This document shows, in pieces, positions 46,421 to 56,800 of a DNA stretch of 64,000 bases; the stretch's first letter is position 1, and each line of letters opens with the position of its first letter. The DNA lies in contig CAWFFV010000058.1 of assembly GCA_963814985.1 (NCBI GenBank), forward strand, positions 1 through 64,000, given 5' to 3'. Both the position numbers and the translations under genes were made by a program. Origin of the DNA: CAWFFV01 sp963814985. Its GTDB lineage: Bacteria; Chloroflexota; Ktedonobacteria; Ktedonobacterales; Ktedonobacteraceae. The notes beneath the pieces are model-generated. The model searched no databases. It was not told where the DNA came from and saw only the letters and a program-made list of their open reading frames with translations.

Positions 46421-47424
46421 ATGAGATTATCAAGGCGTGTTCAAGTGGTTTCTCCCGAAGTTACTGTTATTGCTTCTGTTGCTTCACTCTCTTTTGAGAG
46501 TGCTATAGCTGCTTTTTTGCAAGTCCAGGATGCAAGGGGACATTCTGCCGCAACAAAGAAAGATTATAAGGCAGTATTGGGCATTTTTACCCGTTATATG
46601 GTTGCCACGCACGGATACACTTCTATACATCTTGTAAAAGAGTCTGATATTCTTGGCTGGTTGGTGTATTTGCGTGAAACAAAAAATGCTAATGGTAAAC
46701 CATATAGTCCTACTTCTATAGTGACCTATTGCAGGTATGTTTTAACCTTCTTTCATTGGTTGGTCGAGCATCGTTACTTGACTGTTGATCCTACTGTGAA
46801 AATCAGGGAACCTAAAGCAGATAAACCCCTTATTCGTGTTTTTACAAAAGATGAGCTAGTTAGGCTTGACTCTGCGTGTGATCGTGCTCCTAGCGGACGT
46901 TCCGTAACTCCTGACGAGCGTAAAATGTTGGCAGCCCGTGATCGTGCTATCCTCTGGCTTTTGCTTTCAACTGGTATCCGCCTTTCGGAACTATGCGGCT
47001 TGCGCTTTTGTGATCTTGATTGGGGACAAGGAATGATTAGCGTCAAGGGGAAAGGTGCAAAAGAGCGGCGTGTTCCTTTAGGCTCTGTTGCTAGGCAGCA
47101 CTTGAATACATATCTCGTGTATTGGCGTGGTACTCCTTCTAGTACAGATGAATTGGTGTTTCTGAGCGTTTTTCAGAAGCCTCTTGTACAGTCGGCTGTG
47201 AAGCAGATGTTGCACGCTTGAAACTGTTGGCAGGTATTACAGACAAGCGGGTGAGTGCTCATACGTGTAGACATTGGTTTGCTGTGAATGCAATCAAGAA
47301 CGGTATGCCTACTATTGCATTAAAAACGATCCTGGGTCATGAGAGCTGGAAGATGATAGAAGTCTATGTGAGGTTGGCGGAACAAGATAGCAGGGAGATT
47401 TATGAGAAAGTTTTCTCCTGTTGA
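46421..47424 (+). pseudogene. Tyrosine integrase (phage/XerC-type), one frameshift near its end
   Basis: Core-binding domain (ATKKDYKAVLGIFTRYM, SPTSIVTYCRYVLTFFHW), then catalytic domain: Arg in STGIRLSELCGL, Lys in VKGKGAKERRVPLG; then after a frameshift near 47216-47219 HTCRHWFAVNA (His and Arg), LGHESW and the nucleophile Tyr in EVYVRLAEQDS. All catalytic residues are therefore present across the break, which one added base restores (QMLHA-L-K-L-L-A-G). GAAGGAGGTG precedes the ATG. It ends 145 bases before the right repeat, the standard place for an integrase that recombines that site. Confidence 0.85.
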
Positions 47425-47568
47425 TAGCCTTGATATGAATTATACCACTTCTGATAGGAGACAGAGGGTCAGAGATTGGAGAAATAGCAGGAAGAAATCA
47501 TGAGAAGAAAAATCAGGATTTTAGTACTTAAAGTATGGCAATATCAAAAATAGGTCTTTAAGCTCTAC

Positions 47569-47697
47569 CATTGATACTCTCATTGAAGAGGGCTTTTTTT
47601 GTTGGTTTTAGCTTCTCCAGCCTTTTTATTACATTGGCTTAACATAATGCACCTATCCTTAGGGAAAGATTAATCAGACTTTAACATATCTATAAAG
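47569..47697 (+). repeat. Right 129-bp direct repeat of the integrated element (attR candidate)
   Basis: Same 129 bases as 39743-39871 with six mismatches. Its terminator-like 3' half AGAGGGCTTTTTTT is present but the left arm is missing. The element's integrase ends at 47424, and pstS begins 136 bases further on. Confidence 0.85.
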
Positions 47698-47832
47698 CAT
47701 AGTTAACTATGAAACATTATGATATAAGAGAAAAGATTAGCAAGTGTTAAAGGTTTTGCAGAGGAAAGTCCTCGACACTTGAATGGTCTACCGAGTAGTT
47801 GGTTTCTTGCTCTGTGAGAGTTAGGAGAATAC
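47698..47832 (+). promoter_or_regulatory. pstS leader/promoter region
   Basis: AT-rich, with GTTAACTATGAAACATTATGAT directly after the direct repeat and ATG at 47833 preceded by TTAGGAGAATAC. The repeat's end CTTTAACATATCTATAAAG lies just upstream; if this is the native promoter, the left repeat may carry a copy. No PHO box can be claimed by sight. Confidence 0.35.
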
Positions 47833-48945
47833 ATGTTAAAGCAGTGGCGTATTGCAATTATTTTGATGGCATTAGGCGTTTTTATTTCTGCCTGTGGCAG
47901 CACTGGCAATGGCAGCAATGGGACGCCTGCTGCAACCTGCCCCTCGGTCTCAGGATTAACCGGGGCAGGATCCACCTTTGATAACCCGCTTTTCTCTCAG
48001 ATGTTTGCCCCGTCCGCGTATCCGACGACCAAATGCGGTACCAACGTCAACTATCAGTCAGTGGGTAGTGGCGCAGGCATTAACCAGTTACTTGCCCACA
48101 CGGTGGACTTTGGTGCAACGGACACGCCCTTGACCGATGCACAGCTTGCTAAGAGTACAAGCGGACTAATCATCCATGTTCCGGTTACACTTGGTGCCGT
48201 AGCCATGTCCTATAACCTCTCGGGTATCTCTGGACATCTTAATTTGACACCTGCCATCATCGCCGGGATCTATCTTGGGACGATCACCTCGTGGGATGAT
48301 GCTACGGTCAAGGCCGCCAATCCAGGCGTGACGCTCCCACACCAGACAATTACACCCGTACATCGCTCTGATGGTAGTGGCACAACAGGTATATTTACCC
48401 ATTACCTGAGCACAGTGAGCACAACGTGGTCTTCGAAAGTGGGTGCAGCCACCACAGTCAACTGGCCTGTCGGTGTTGGCGGCAAAGGGAATGCGGGTGT
48501 CGCCGCAGCGGTCAAAAGCACCGCTGGAGCGATCGGCTACGTTGAGTTGGCGTATGTCCTCTCGAATAATCTCTCTTATGCTGCTGTCCAGAATGCCAAT
48601 ATGAAATATGTTCTGCCCTCCCTTGATGGGGCAAAGGCTGATGCGGCAAATGTTACCAATATTCCTGACGACCTGCGCTTCTTCATCGTGAATGCATCTG
48701 GCGATGCTTCCTATCCCATCTCAGGCTTCTCGTGGATGGTCGTCTACCAGCATCAGAGCAATGTGAACAAGGGAGAGGCGATTGCGAACGTGCTATGGTG
48801 GATGATTCACCAGGGCCAGCAGTATGCCACATCGCTCAATTATGTGCCGCTGCCTGCTACCATTGTCACCAAAGGCGAGGCACAGATTAAGTCGATGACT
48901 TGTGGCAGCAATAATGCGCCGTGCTACACCGGAGTGGTCAGCTAG
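47833..48945 (+). CDS. pstS: Phosphate-binding lipoprotein PstS
   Basis: 370 residues. Signal with lipobox FISAC (Cys21) marks a lipoprotein outside the cell membrane. Phosphate-site loops are visible: GAGSTF, SVGSGAGINQL, DFGATDTPL, and RSDGSGTTGIF. It captures phosphate and hands it to PstCAB. First gene of the operon 47833-53805. A GGGAAG/CTTCCC hairpin near 48963-48980 after its stop could limit read-through so that PstS is made in excess. Confidence 0.95.
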   Translation: MLKQWRIAIILMALGVFISACGSTGNGSNGTPAATCPSVSGLTGAGSTFDNPLFSQMFAPSAYPTTKCGTNVNYQSVGSGAGINQLLAHTVDFGATDTPLTDAQLAKSTSGLIIHVPVTLGAVAMSYNLSGISGHLNLTPAIIAGIYLGTITSWDDATVKAANPGVTLPHQTITPVHRSDGSGTTGIFTHYLSTVSTTWSSKVGAATTVNWPVGVGGKGNAGVAAAVKSTAGAIGYVELAYVLSNNLSYAAVQNANMKYVLPSLDGAKADAANVTNIPDDLRFFIVNASGDASYPISGFSWMVVYQHQSNVNKGEAIANVLWWMIHQGQQYATSLNYVPLPATIVTKGEAQIKSMTCGSNNAPCYTGVVS

Positions 48946-49058
48946 TGTGATCGCTGGAAGAGAGGGAAGCACCTTCCCTGCCCTTCTATAATGGAGCCGT
49001 TTTTTCCTGTTGCTTGCAGAGCGCACCAGAGCAAGCACAGGAAAAAGCGCGTTCAAGG

Positions 49059-50087
49059 ATGAAGCCATCAGTACGATTCTGGTGCAAAAAAAGAAAGTGG
49101 TGTTGCATGCAACGGAGCCTTTCTGGAACGAGGCGTGTGGTGCGGCAGCTTGGAGGAGGCAGTCGTCGGCTCAGTGATATGCTTTTTCGTGGCTTTACCC
49201 TGTTGCTCATTCTGGTTGTGGTGGCAGTGATTATGGGAGTAATCTGGGTACTCGTCAGTAATTCGATACCGACGATCCAGCAATTTGGCTGGAGTTTTCT
49301 TAGTAATCAGGCCTTTGATCCTGTCCACAACGTGTTCGGAGTCGCCCCAGCCATTTTTGGAACACTCGTGACATCGGCTTTTGCCCTCGTTTTTGCCATC
49401 CCTATCGGAGTGGGCACGGCCATTTTCCTCGTTGATTTCTGCCCGCGCTCCCTACAAAGGCCCCTGGCTTTCACCGTGGAACTGCTGGCTGCGGTTCCAA
49501 GCGTCATCTATGGCCTGTTTGGATTTCTTGTCCTGGTCCCGTGGCTTCAGTCAACGGGGCAGCCCTGGCTGCAAAAATACCTGGGCTTTATCCCTCTGTT
49601 CCAGGGCCAGTTTCATGGGTTTGGTCTACTGGCCGCAGGGATGATTCTGGTAATCATGGTGTTACCTTTGATTACTAGCGTCTCACGCGAGGTCATCCTG
49701 ACAGCACCGAGCGGACAACGCGAAGCTCTCCTGGCATTGGGGGCTACCCGCTGGGAAGTCATACGCTATGCGGTCCTTCCCTACTCACGCATCGGCATCA
49801 CTGGTGGAGTGATTCTGGCATTGGGCCGTGCGCTGGGTGAAACGATGGCTGTGACGATGGTTATTGGGAACCAGGCCTCACCCATCAGTCCAAGCCTCTT
49901 CAATACGGGCTATACGCTTTCGAGTGTTATCGCGAACCAGTTCGGCGAAGCCACACCAGGTCTCTTCCTCTCAGCAGTGATCGAGGCTGGCTTATTGGTG
50001 TTTCTCATCACCTTACTGGTTAATATTGTGGCGCGCATCCTGATCTACAGGATGGGTCGTGAACGTATGGGAGGACTTGTTGCATGA
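49059..50087 (+). CDS. pstC: Phosphate ABC transporter permease PstC
   Basis: About 343 residues from ATG 49059 (a TTG at 49014 and an ATG at 49107 are also in frame; the family start is best matched by 49107 or 49059). Six membrane helices after a short basic lead; the cytoplasmic EAA loop is LLALGATRWEVIRYAVLPYS followed by RIGITGGVILALGRALGETM. Its stop overlaps the pstA ATG. Forms the channel with PstA. Confidence 0.9.
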   Translation: MKPSVRFWCKKRKWCCMQRSLSGTRRVVRQLGGGSRRLSDMLFRGFTLLLILVVVAVIMGVIWVLVSNSIPTIQQFGWSFLSNQAFDPVHNVFGVAPAIFGTLVTSAFALVFAIPIGVGTAIFLVDFCPRSLQRPLAFTVELLAAVPSVIYGLFGFLVLVPWLQSTGQPWLQKYLGFIPLFQGQFHGFGLLAAGMILVIMVLPLITSVSREVILTAPSGQREALLALGATRWEVIRYAVLPYSRIGITGGVILALGRALGETMAVTMVIGNQASPISPSLFNTGYTLSSVIANQFGEATPGLFLSAVIEAGLLVFLITLLVNIVARILIYRMGRERMGGLVA

Positions 50088-50983
50088 GTACGACCATAGA
50101 GAAGCCACCAGTGGCGAACCCTTTCCAGGCTCCACGAACTGCCCACAACCTGCGCCGGCAGGTGAGTAATATCGGGATCATCGTCCTCTCGCTGCTTGCA
50201 ACTGCCTTTGCAGTGATTGTCTTGTTCTATCTGCTATTGTATGTGCTGCGTGCAGGAATTCCCTATATTAATCTGGATCTGTTTACCAGGATCCCTACGC
50301 CCAATGGAGAGCCGGGTGGTGGCCTCGGCAATGCGATCGAGGGAACGCTGATCCTGATCGGCCTGGCATCGCTCTTCGGCGTCCCGCTGGGTCTGTTCAC
50401 TGGCATCTATCTTTCGGAATTCGGGCGCGGGGTCATCGCCACCGGAGTACGTTTTCTGGTCGATGTACTGACTGGTGTGCCGACGATCATCTTCGGCCTG
50501 TTCGCATGGGTGTTTATCGTCGTGCCCCAACAAACCTTTTCGGGTCTGGCAGGAGGTGTGGCTCTGGGGATTATCATGATTCCAATCGTCGCTCGCACCT
50601 CGGAAGAGGTGCTGCGTCTGGTGCCCAAAGAACTGCGCGAGGCTTCGCTTGCCCTCGGTGCTACCGAGTCTCGGACGATTCTACGCGTGGTCATTCCCGC
50701 GGCACGTAATGGCATCATTACCGGGGTGGTGCTGGCTATGGCGCGTGTGGCCGGCGAGACAGCCCCCCTCTTGATGACGGCATTTGGGAATCCATTCTTT
50801 AGTTCCGATATCACACAGCCCATTGATGCCTTGCCCCTGCGCATTTTTAACTTTGCGGAAAGTCCCTACTCAGCGCAGATCAACCAGTCCTACGCGGGTT
50901 CACTCGTCCTGATCGTGCTCATTCTCCTGACCTCGTTTGCGGTACGCTGGGTAACAGGAGGATTTCAACGTAGTGGTCGATGA
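50084..50983 (+). CDS. pstA: Phosphate ABC transporter permease PstA
   Basis: 299 residues, ATGA overlap with pstC. Six membrane helices; EAA loop ASLALGATESRTILRVVIPA then GIITGVVLAMARVAGETAPLLMTAFG, typical of PstA. Partner of PstC. Confidence 0.95.
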   Translation: MSTTIEKPPVANPFQAPRTAHNLRRQVSNIGIIVLSLLATAFAVIVLFYLLLYVLRAGIPYINLDLFTRIPTPNGEPGGGLGNAIEGTLILIGLASLFGVPLGLFTGIYLSEFGRGVIATGVRFLVDVLTGVPTIIFGLFAWVFIVVPQQTFSGLAGGVALGIIMIPIVARTSEEVLRLVPKELREASLALGATESRTILRVVIPAARNGIITGVVLAMARVAGETAPLLMTAFGNPFFSSDITQPIDALPLRIFNFAESPYSAQINQSYAGSLVLIVLILLTSFAVRWVTGGFQRSGR

Positions 50984-51040
50984 CTATTCCTCTTCTCTGG
51001 AGACAGGGATCAGCGCATCCGAGCATAAAAGGAGCAAGCC

Positions 51041-51793
51041 GTGTTAATAGAAGTACGCAATTTGAATGTATGGTATGGGCGTTCACAGGCGCTCTACGAT
51101 GTGAATTTTACTATTAAGTCCCGTGGTGCCACCGCCATTATTGGTCCGTCAGGATGTGGAAAATCGACCTTTGTGCGTTGCCTGAATCGCATGCACGAAG
51201 AAATAGCGGGAGGTTATGTGGAAGGCAAAGTGTTGATCGATGGAGTCAATATCTACTCGCGTTCTATCCGGCCAATGTATGTACGACGCCATATCGGGAT
51301 GGTGTTTCAGCGGCCTAATCTGCTCCCAACGCGTAGCATCTTCGAGAATGTGGCGCTTGGCCTTCGCCTCAATGGGCTGGTTCGCGGAGCAGCGCTTAAA
51401 GAAGTGGTGGAGCGCAGTCTCAAGCAGGCAGCTCTGTGGGACGAGGTCAAAGAGCGGTTAGGTGAGTCTGCTTCGCAATTGTCAGGTGGGCAGCAACAGC
51501 GATTGTGTATTGCCCGTGCGCTGGCCGTCGAACCAAAACTCTTACTCATGGACGAACCCTGTTCGGCGTTAGATCCCATCTCGACATTTCAGGTCGAAGA
51601 ACTGATTCGGGGACTCAAGAATAACTATACCGTCGTGATCGTAACACATAATATGCAGCAAGCGGGGCGTGTGGCAGATAGGACGGCCTTCTTTCTACAG
51701 GGAAAGCTGATTGAAGAGGGAGAGACGGGACCGTTCTTTGAGCGTCCCCAAAAGAAAGAAACCGAGGACTACATCGCCGGACGCTTTAGCTAA
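51041..51793 (+). CDS. pstB: Phosphate ABC transporter ATPase PstB (first copy)
   Basis: 250 residues from GTG 51041 with AAAGGAG seven bases ahead. Walker A GPSGCGKST, Q-loop FQRPNLLPT, signature LSGGQQQRL, Walker B LLLMDEPCSALDP and the switch His in VTHNM are all present. Powers phosphate import. 57 bases after pstA. The sequence differs clearly from the second pstB at 52112. Confidence 0.95.
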   Translation: MLIEVRNLNVWYGRSQALYDVNFTIKSRGATAIIGPSGCGKSTFVRCLNRMHEEIAGGYVEGKVLIDGVNIYSRSIRPMYVRRHIGMVFQRPNLLPTRSIFENVALGLRLNGLVRGAALKEVVERSLKQAALWDEVKERLGESASQLSGGQQQRLCIARALAVEPKLLLMDEPCSALDPISTFQVEELIRGLKNNYTVVIVTHNMQQAGRVADRTAFFLQGKLIEEGETGPFFERPQKKETEDYIAGRFS

Positions 51794-51860
51794 TGGAGCC
51801 GTTGCTGACAGCGTGCTAGAGTAAGCCTTAACAACAGTGGAATATGAGGACAATACTATC

Positions 51861-52091
51861 ATGAAAGCTTCATTAGATGCAATGACACCAGAGGGAGGGA
51901 ATACCTCTTTTTCTGAGGGGGCTAACATTTTCTCTCGCAAGGTTGCACGGAGTGGCCATATCTCCTATGAGGGCCGTCCGTATTTTGTTAGTAAGGCCCT
52001 TGCGGGACGTTACATTCGGCTTGTTGTGTTCGCTGATCGTTTGATCGTCGATGCGTCTATTCCGTTGCATAAAGAGTACTCCCTTGTCTAA
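51861..52091 (+). CDS. Small protein between the two pstB genes, transposase-C-terminal-like fold
   Basis: 76 residues from ATG 51861 (GAGGA 10 bases before). The second half, ISYEGRPYFVSKALAGRYIR then LVVFADRLIVDASIPL, looks like the small beta-barrel found at C-termini of Mu/IS481-type integrases, with no catalytic part. Could be a remnant or an adopted DNA-binding protein. Its place inside the pst operon is unusual; the spacing to both pstB genes is short. Confidence 0.5.
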   Translation: MKASLDAMTPEGGNTSFSEGANIFSRKVARSGHISYEGRPYFVSKALAGRYIRLVVFADRLIVDASIPLHKEYSLV

Positions 52092-52111
52092 GGTATATTA
52101 GGAGATGCACC

Positions 52112-53044
52112 ATGAGTATAAGGCCATCAAGTGTAAATCAATCACAATTCATGCAAGAGTTGCCACCGGGAAAAATTGCACAGGGTGCCCAATCAGAAAG
52201 TGTTCATGACAGTATGCAAAAGACGCCACTGGAAAGCTTATCCAATGAGGCTATGGGAAGCTTTGCTCCTCATAAAAATCTGAATGCTGATGCGGCTATC
52301 AAGATAGATGTCAGACATGCCAATTTCTTCTATGGGTCTAAGCAGGCCCTCTACGATGTGTCATTTCCGCTGCTGGAGCGCCAGGTAACCGCGCTTATTG
52401 GGCCATCAGGCTGTGGCAAATCAACCTTTTTGCGGACACTCAATCGTATGAATGATCTTATCTCTGGCACACGTGTGGAGGGTGAGGCACTCTTCGATGG
52501 GCAAAACATTTACGCTAAAAACACTGATGTGGTTCTGTTGCGTCAGCGCATTGGTATGGTTTTCCAGCGTCCCAATCCATTTCCAAAGTCAATCTTTGAC
52601 AATATCGCATATGGTTTGCAAGTCCAGGGAAAGTCAAAAAAATACATCGAGGAGAGGGTAGAACAGAGCTTACGTAGTGCCGCCATCTGGGACGAGGTCA
52701 AAGATCGTTTAAAGACTTCAGCCCTGGGTCTCTCTGGTGGACAGCAACAGCGTTTGTGTATTGCGCGTGCCCTGGCGGTCCAACCCGAAGTACTTCTGAT
52801 GGACGAACCATGCTCAGCGCTTGATCCTATTGCCACATTGAAGATCGAAGAGTTGATTACAACGTTGGTTAAGGACTATACTATAGTGATTGTGACACAC
52901 AATATGCAGCAGGCGGCCCGTGTCTCGCACTTTACGGGCTTCTTTCTCAGTGGTAAACTGATTGAGTATGCCCCGACTGTAGATATTTTCAAGCGACCAG
53001 AGAGAAAAGAGACCGAAGATTATATCAGTGGACGCTTCGGTTAA
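52112..53044 (+). CDS. pstB: Phosphate ABC transporter ATPase PstB (second copy, N-terminal extension)
   Basis: 310 residues. The ATPase core (about 66-310) has Walker A GPSGCGKST, FQRPNPFPKS, signature LSGGQQQRL, MDEPCSALDP and VTHNM. The first 65 residues are Ser/Gln/Asn-rich with no known fold, absent from the first copy. Two ATPases for one permease pair suggests either alternate or heterodimeric use. 21 bases after the small gene. Confidence 0.95.
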   Translation: MSIRPSSVNQSQFMQELPPGKIAQGAQSESVHDSMQKTPLESLSNEAMGSFAPHKNLNADAAIKIDVRHANFFYGSKQALYDVSFPLLERQVTALIGPSGCGKSTFLRTLNRMNDLISGTRVEGEALFDGQNIYAKNTDVVLLRQRIGMVFQRPNPFPKSIFDNIAYGLQVQGKSKKYIEERVEQSLRSAAIWDEVKDRLKTSALGLSGGQQQRLCIARALAVQPEVLLMDEPCSALDPIATLKIEELITTLVKDYTIVIVTHNMQQAARVSHFTGFFLSGKLIEYAPTVDIFKRPERKETEDYISGRFG

Positions 53045-53067
53045 TATGTCAGGTGGGAGGATTTCCC

Positions 53068-53805
53068 GTGGTACGCAAGATACTGGTGGTTGATGACGAG
53101 GCCGTTCTAGTAGAGACGATTGCCTATAATCTGGAACAGGCAGGATATCAGGTGGTGACTATCACCGATGGGAGTAGTGTCTTGGAGGCTGCCCGCAGTG
53201 AGGCCCCGGACCTGATTATCCTGGATATTATGTTGCCTGGCATTGATGGCCTGGAGGTCTGTCGCCAACTGCGCCGTGAGAGCACTACGGCCACAACGCC
53301 AATAGTGATGCTTACCGCAAAAAGTGACGAGATTGATAAGGTGGTGGGTCTGGAAGTTGGAGCCGATGATTACGTGACCAAGCCGTTTGGTCGTCGTGAG
53401 TTATTGGCACGGGTGCGTGCATTACTACGTCGGGCTGATTATCCTTCCTCTCCCACTGGTGATCACCCTACAGCAGAGAACGTCCAGGAGTTGCGCCCTC
53501 CCGGTCGAGAACTGGTGGCCGGGCCATTGCGAATTGATCTGGCTGGCAGACGTGTTAACTGCCGGGGCAATGATATGGAGCTACAGCCTAAACAGTTTGA
53601 ATTGCTCACCTATCTTGTACGCAATCGTGGTACGGTACTGACCCGTGATCAATTGTTGCATAACGTATGGGGCTATGACTATTCTGGCGACACACGGACC
53701 GTCGATGTACATGTGCGCTGGCTTCGTGAGAAGTTAGAGGAAGACCCGGCAAATCCCAGGCTGATTCAAACGGTTCGTGGGGTTGGCTACGTCTTTCGCT
53801 GGTAA
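53068..53805 (+). CDS. PhoB/PhoP-type response regulator
   Basis: 245 residues from GTG 53068 (GGGAGG seven bases before; an upstream GTG at 53053 lies inside that site). Receiver: VDDE acidic pair, LDIMLPG with the phospho-Asp, TKPFG Lys, all intact. C-terminal OmpR winged helix (TVLTRDQLLHNVWGYDY then TVDVHVRWLREKL, QTVRGVGYVF). Last gene of the pst operon, so it probably controls it by phosphate supply. No histidine kinase gene follows; the next gene is on the other strand, so its PhoR partner is elsewhere. Confidence 0.9.
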   Translation: MVRKILVVDDEAVLVETIAYNLEQAGYQVVTITDGSSVLEAARSEAPDLIILDIMLPGIDGLEVCRQLRRESTTATTPIVMLTAKSDEIDKVVGLEVGADDYVTKPFGRRELLARVRALLRRADYPSSPTGDHPTAENVQELRPPGRELVAGPLRIDLAGRRVNCRGNDMELQPKQFELLTYLVRNRGTVLTRDQLLHNVWGYDYSGDTRTVDVHVRWLREKLEEDPANPRLIQTVRGVGYVFRW

Positions 53806-53820
53806 ACTCTAACCTTCATG

Positions 53821-56800
53821 CTAATCATTCTCTAACTGAGACAACTCAGTTAACTCCTGCAACTCCCTACGTATCTTCTCATTGACACTGATCTGAAGAT
53901 ACTTCTGTGCTGTTTCCAGGGCCACGAATGCCTGATCAAATTCTCTCTGAGCCAGCAGTGTTCGTCCAAGTTCCATATAGTTGCTGTAGTGCTGAGGCTC
54001 TTCACGAATTGCACCCTGGAAATGTTGAATTGCTTGTTCCAGATCTCCTATAAGGAAATGATAGCGTCCCAGGTGTTTGAGTGCTCCTCCAAGGGAGTAT
54101 TTTCCTTTCTCTGCCCACAATTTGACTTGTTGTAGCTCTTCGTATGACTCTTTTTTCTTACCCTGGTAATACAAGCTCCATGCTAACCAGACATGGCCAG
54201 GGACGTATGACTTCTTTATCTTTAACAACCAGCGAAATTGCTTTTCTGCCTCTTTATATCGTTCAAGCTTTAACAAAATGAGTCCGTAACCCTCGATCAT
54301 ATAGCTGTCTTTTGTTGTGGGGTGCTGGTCAATCCAATGTTTGGTCAGATCATATGCAAGTAGAAGTTGTTCTGGTAGACCATGATGTTCTACTAATCGC
54401 AGGTAAGTATGGCGTACATTGTTATCCTGAGAGTGGAATGCTAACCACTCTGCTGTAGTATCAATGAGGGTTATGCGTTGTTCTGCTGTTCCATAATGGT
54501 CTACCAGGCTGATGTATGTCTGACGGATATTGGTATCTTGAGGGTTGGTCGCTAACCAATCAGCGATGATAGGAAGCATAGTGACAACCTGCTCAACCGT
54601 TCCTCTCCGTTTGACCAATCCCAGGTAGGTATTTCTGATATTAACGTCGTTAGGACGGCTGGCCAACCACTCGATGGTGATTGTAATTGCGCTCTGAACC
54701 TGCTCGGAAGTCCCTCTCCGGTTGACCAATCCCAGGTATGCTGCACGAACGCTGCCATCCTGTGGATTAGCGGCCAGCCAGGAAGTCGTTGCATCGATCA
54801 TCGTAGCGATTTGCTCAACCGTTCCTGCCTGCTCAACCAGTCCCAGATACGCTTCACGAACGCTATCATCCTGTGGGTTAGCCACCAGCCAGGCTGTAGT
54901 CGTTTCGATTGCGGCGACAATCTGCTCAATCGTCCCTGCATGCTCAATCAGTGCCAGGTAAGCGATACGTACCGCAATGTCTTGTGGGTTTGCAGCCAGC
55001 CAGCCAGTGGTCGCTTCGATCAGCATATCAGCCTGCTTGACAGTACCTCTATCTTTGACCAGTGTGAGATAAGCAGCACGTACCGTAGAATCCTGCGGAT
55101 GGACAGCAAGCCAACTCGCAGTGACATTAATGATGGTAGTTGTCTGCTCAATTGTTCCTTTAACCTTCACCAGTGTGAGATAGGCCGCGCGTACCGTGGA
55201 GTCCTGTGGGTTGGCAATGAGCCAGGCAGCGGTTGCATTAATGATGGTGGTTGTCTGCTCGTTGGTGCCCTTATCCTTTACCAGTGCGAGATAAGCTGTG
55301 CGTACTGTGAAGTCCTGTGGGTTGGCAGAAAGCCAGTCAGTGGTCGCATCAATGCTGGCGGTTGTTTGCTCGCTTGTTCCTTTATCCTTCAGGAAGAGGA
55401 GATAAGCATAACGAATGTTAGTGTTTTGAGGATGGCCAGTTAACCAATCAGCGGTAGTACTAATTGCAGTGGCGATCTGCTTTGCCGTCCCTTTACGCTT
55501 TACTTGTGCCAGATATGCTGTGCGAACAACAGTGTCCTGGGGATTGGCAGATAGCCAGGGAGTACAGGTATCAATCAGCGCTCTCATTTGTTCCCAGCTT
55601 CTTGTTTGCTCTATCAGCCTGAAGTGTGCATGCCAATCTGTATATGTTTGAGGAGCCCTGGTGAGCACCATCTCTTTGAGTTGTGTAACTTTCTCCTGGT
55701 TATGGAGTATCTGATAGAGTCCTATCCACCAGTACATCAACTCACCACTTCTACTGTTCGCAAGAACTTCCTCAAGGATATTTGTCTTTTGCTGAAGTAG
55801 TCTGGCCACCTGTAACTTTTGTGGGTCTAAGGCAAGTTGGTACAGAAGACGGTAGAGGAAAAATCGATGTTCACTGAGATTTGGTTGAATGCCATTGATG
55901 AAATGGAGAGCGGGTATGAGAGGATCACGCCCGCGTCTGTAGACGTTGAGGGCTTCACGTGCGATGGTTGCGTGCTGTGTGCGTATGGCGTCCTTCACGC
56001 TTGAACTTTCAAAGATGAGGCCCTTACTCGCAGGGTATTCCAGCAAGTTGTAAAAATTTCCCTGGCTGTCCAGTTTGGCTATTAATGTTTTTGGTATCGC
56101 GAGATCATATTGTCCTGCATAGCACAGGTATTCATAGGCCCGATAGACGATCGGATCTTGTTCCTGTAAGCGATGGACACTGTCACGTACAATTTTCTTT
56201 AACTCTTCCCCTGTGGTCATTTCTATCATCATTGCTAGCCATGAGTTAGCAATGCGGAGACGTTGGAGCTGTTTTACTTTTAAATCACTTTCACGCAAGC
56301 GTAATTTTTGTAGCATATACATTTTCTCTTGCGGAGTTGGTGCACTTAACTCTTTAATTTGTAAGGGAAAAGGCAAACGCAGGTCATCTGGTATCTCGTT
56401 GCTGCGCGAAGCAGCAATGATCGTAATATGTAAATCTGGACTGATGGACGATAATGCCTCTGCTGCATCTTTGTTGCGGAATACATCATCCACAAGTACC
56501 ACCAGTGCAAGTGGTACTTCATATTGCTGAGAGATATATTCTAATCCATACCAGGCTTCGTATACTCTATTGTTAAGTATGTGCAGTAATGGCTTTTCTT
56601 TTGCCTGGGCAAGATCAGCAGCTATTCGCCTGGCAAATGTACTTTTCCCCGAACCTGGTTCTCCACTGATACACCACATGGTCGTTCGTTGCGTTGGTGC
56701 AGAGAGGTTTTTCATTAATTCATCTTTGATGTCGCGTTCGACATCCCCCTGAGCTGCAATAAGATTCCATGTTAATGGGGCACCTTTGTAAAATTGTTGG

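Larger units (their letters stand above)
39743..47697 (+). mobile_element. Integrative element, about 7.9 kb, rep and tyrosine integrase, GntR regulator
   Basis: Bounded by 129-bp direct repeats. Inside: GntR/UTRA regulator with its own operators, several small zinc-finger proteins, a four-helix membrane protein, a frame-broken replication initiator, a large hairpin region and a tyrosine integrase beside the right repeat. No transfer ATPase is seen. This layout resembles AICE-type integrative plasmids of actinomycetes, but incomplete for conjugation. It sits between the 38141 gene's terminator and pstS. Gene order, start sites with shared AGGAGGTGTTC leaders and higher rate of frameshifts distinguish it from the flanks. 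Confidence 0.8.

Noticed and set aside
54811..55443. 210-codon plus-strand frame opposite the 111-bp repeats
   Set aside because: Its own repeat structure mirrors the coding repeats on the minus strand; no ribosome site.
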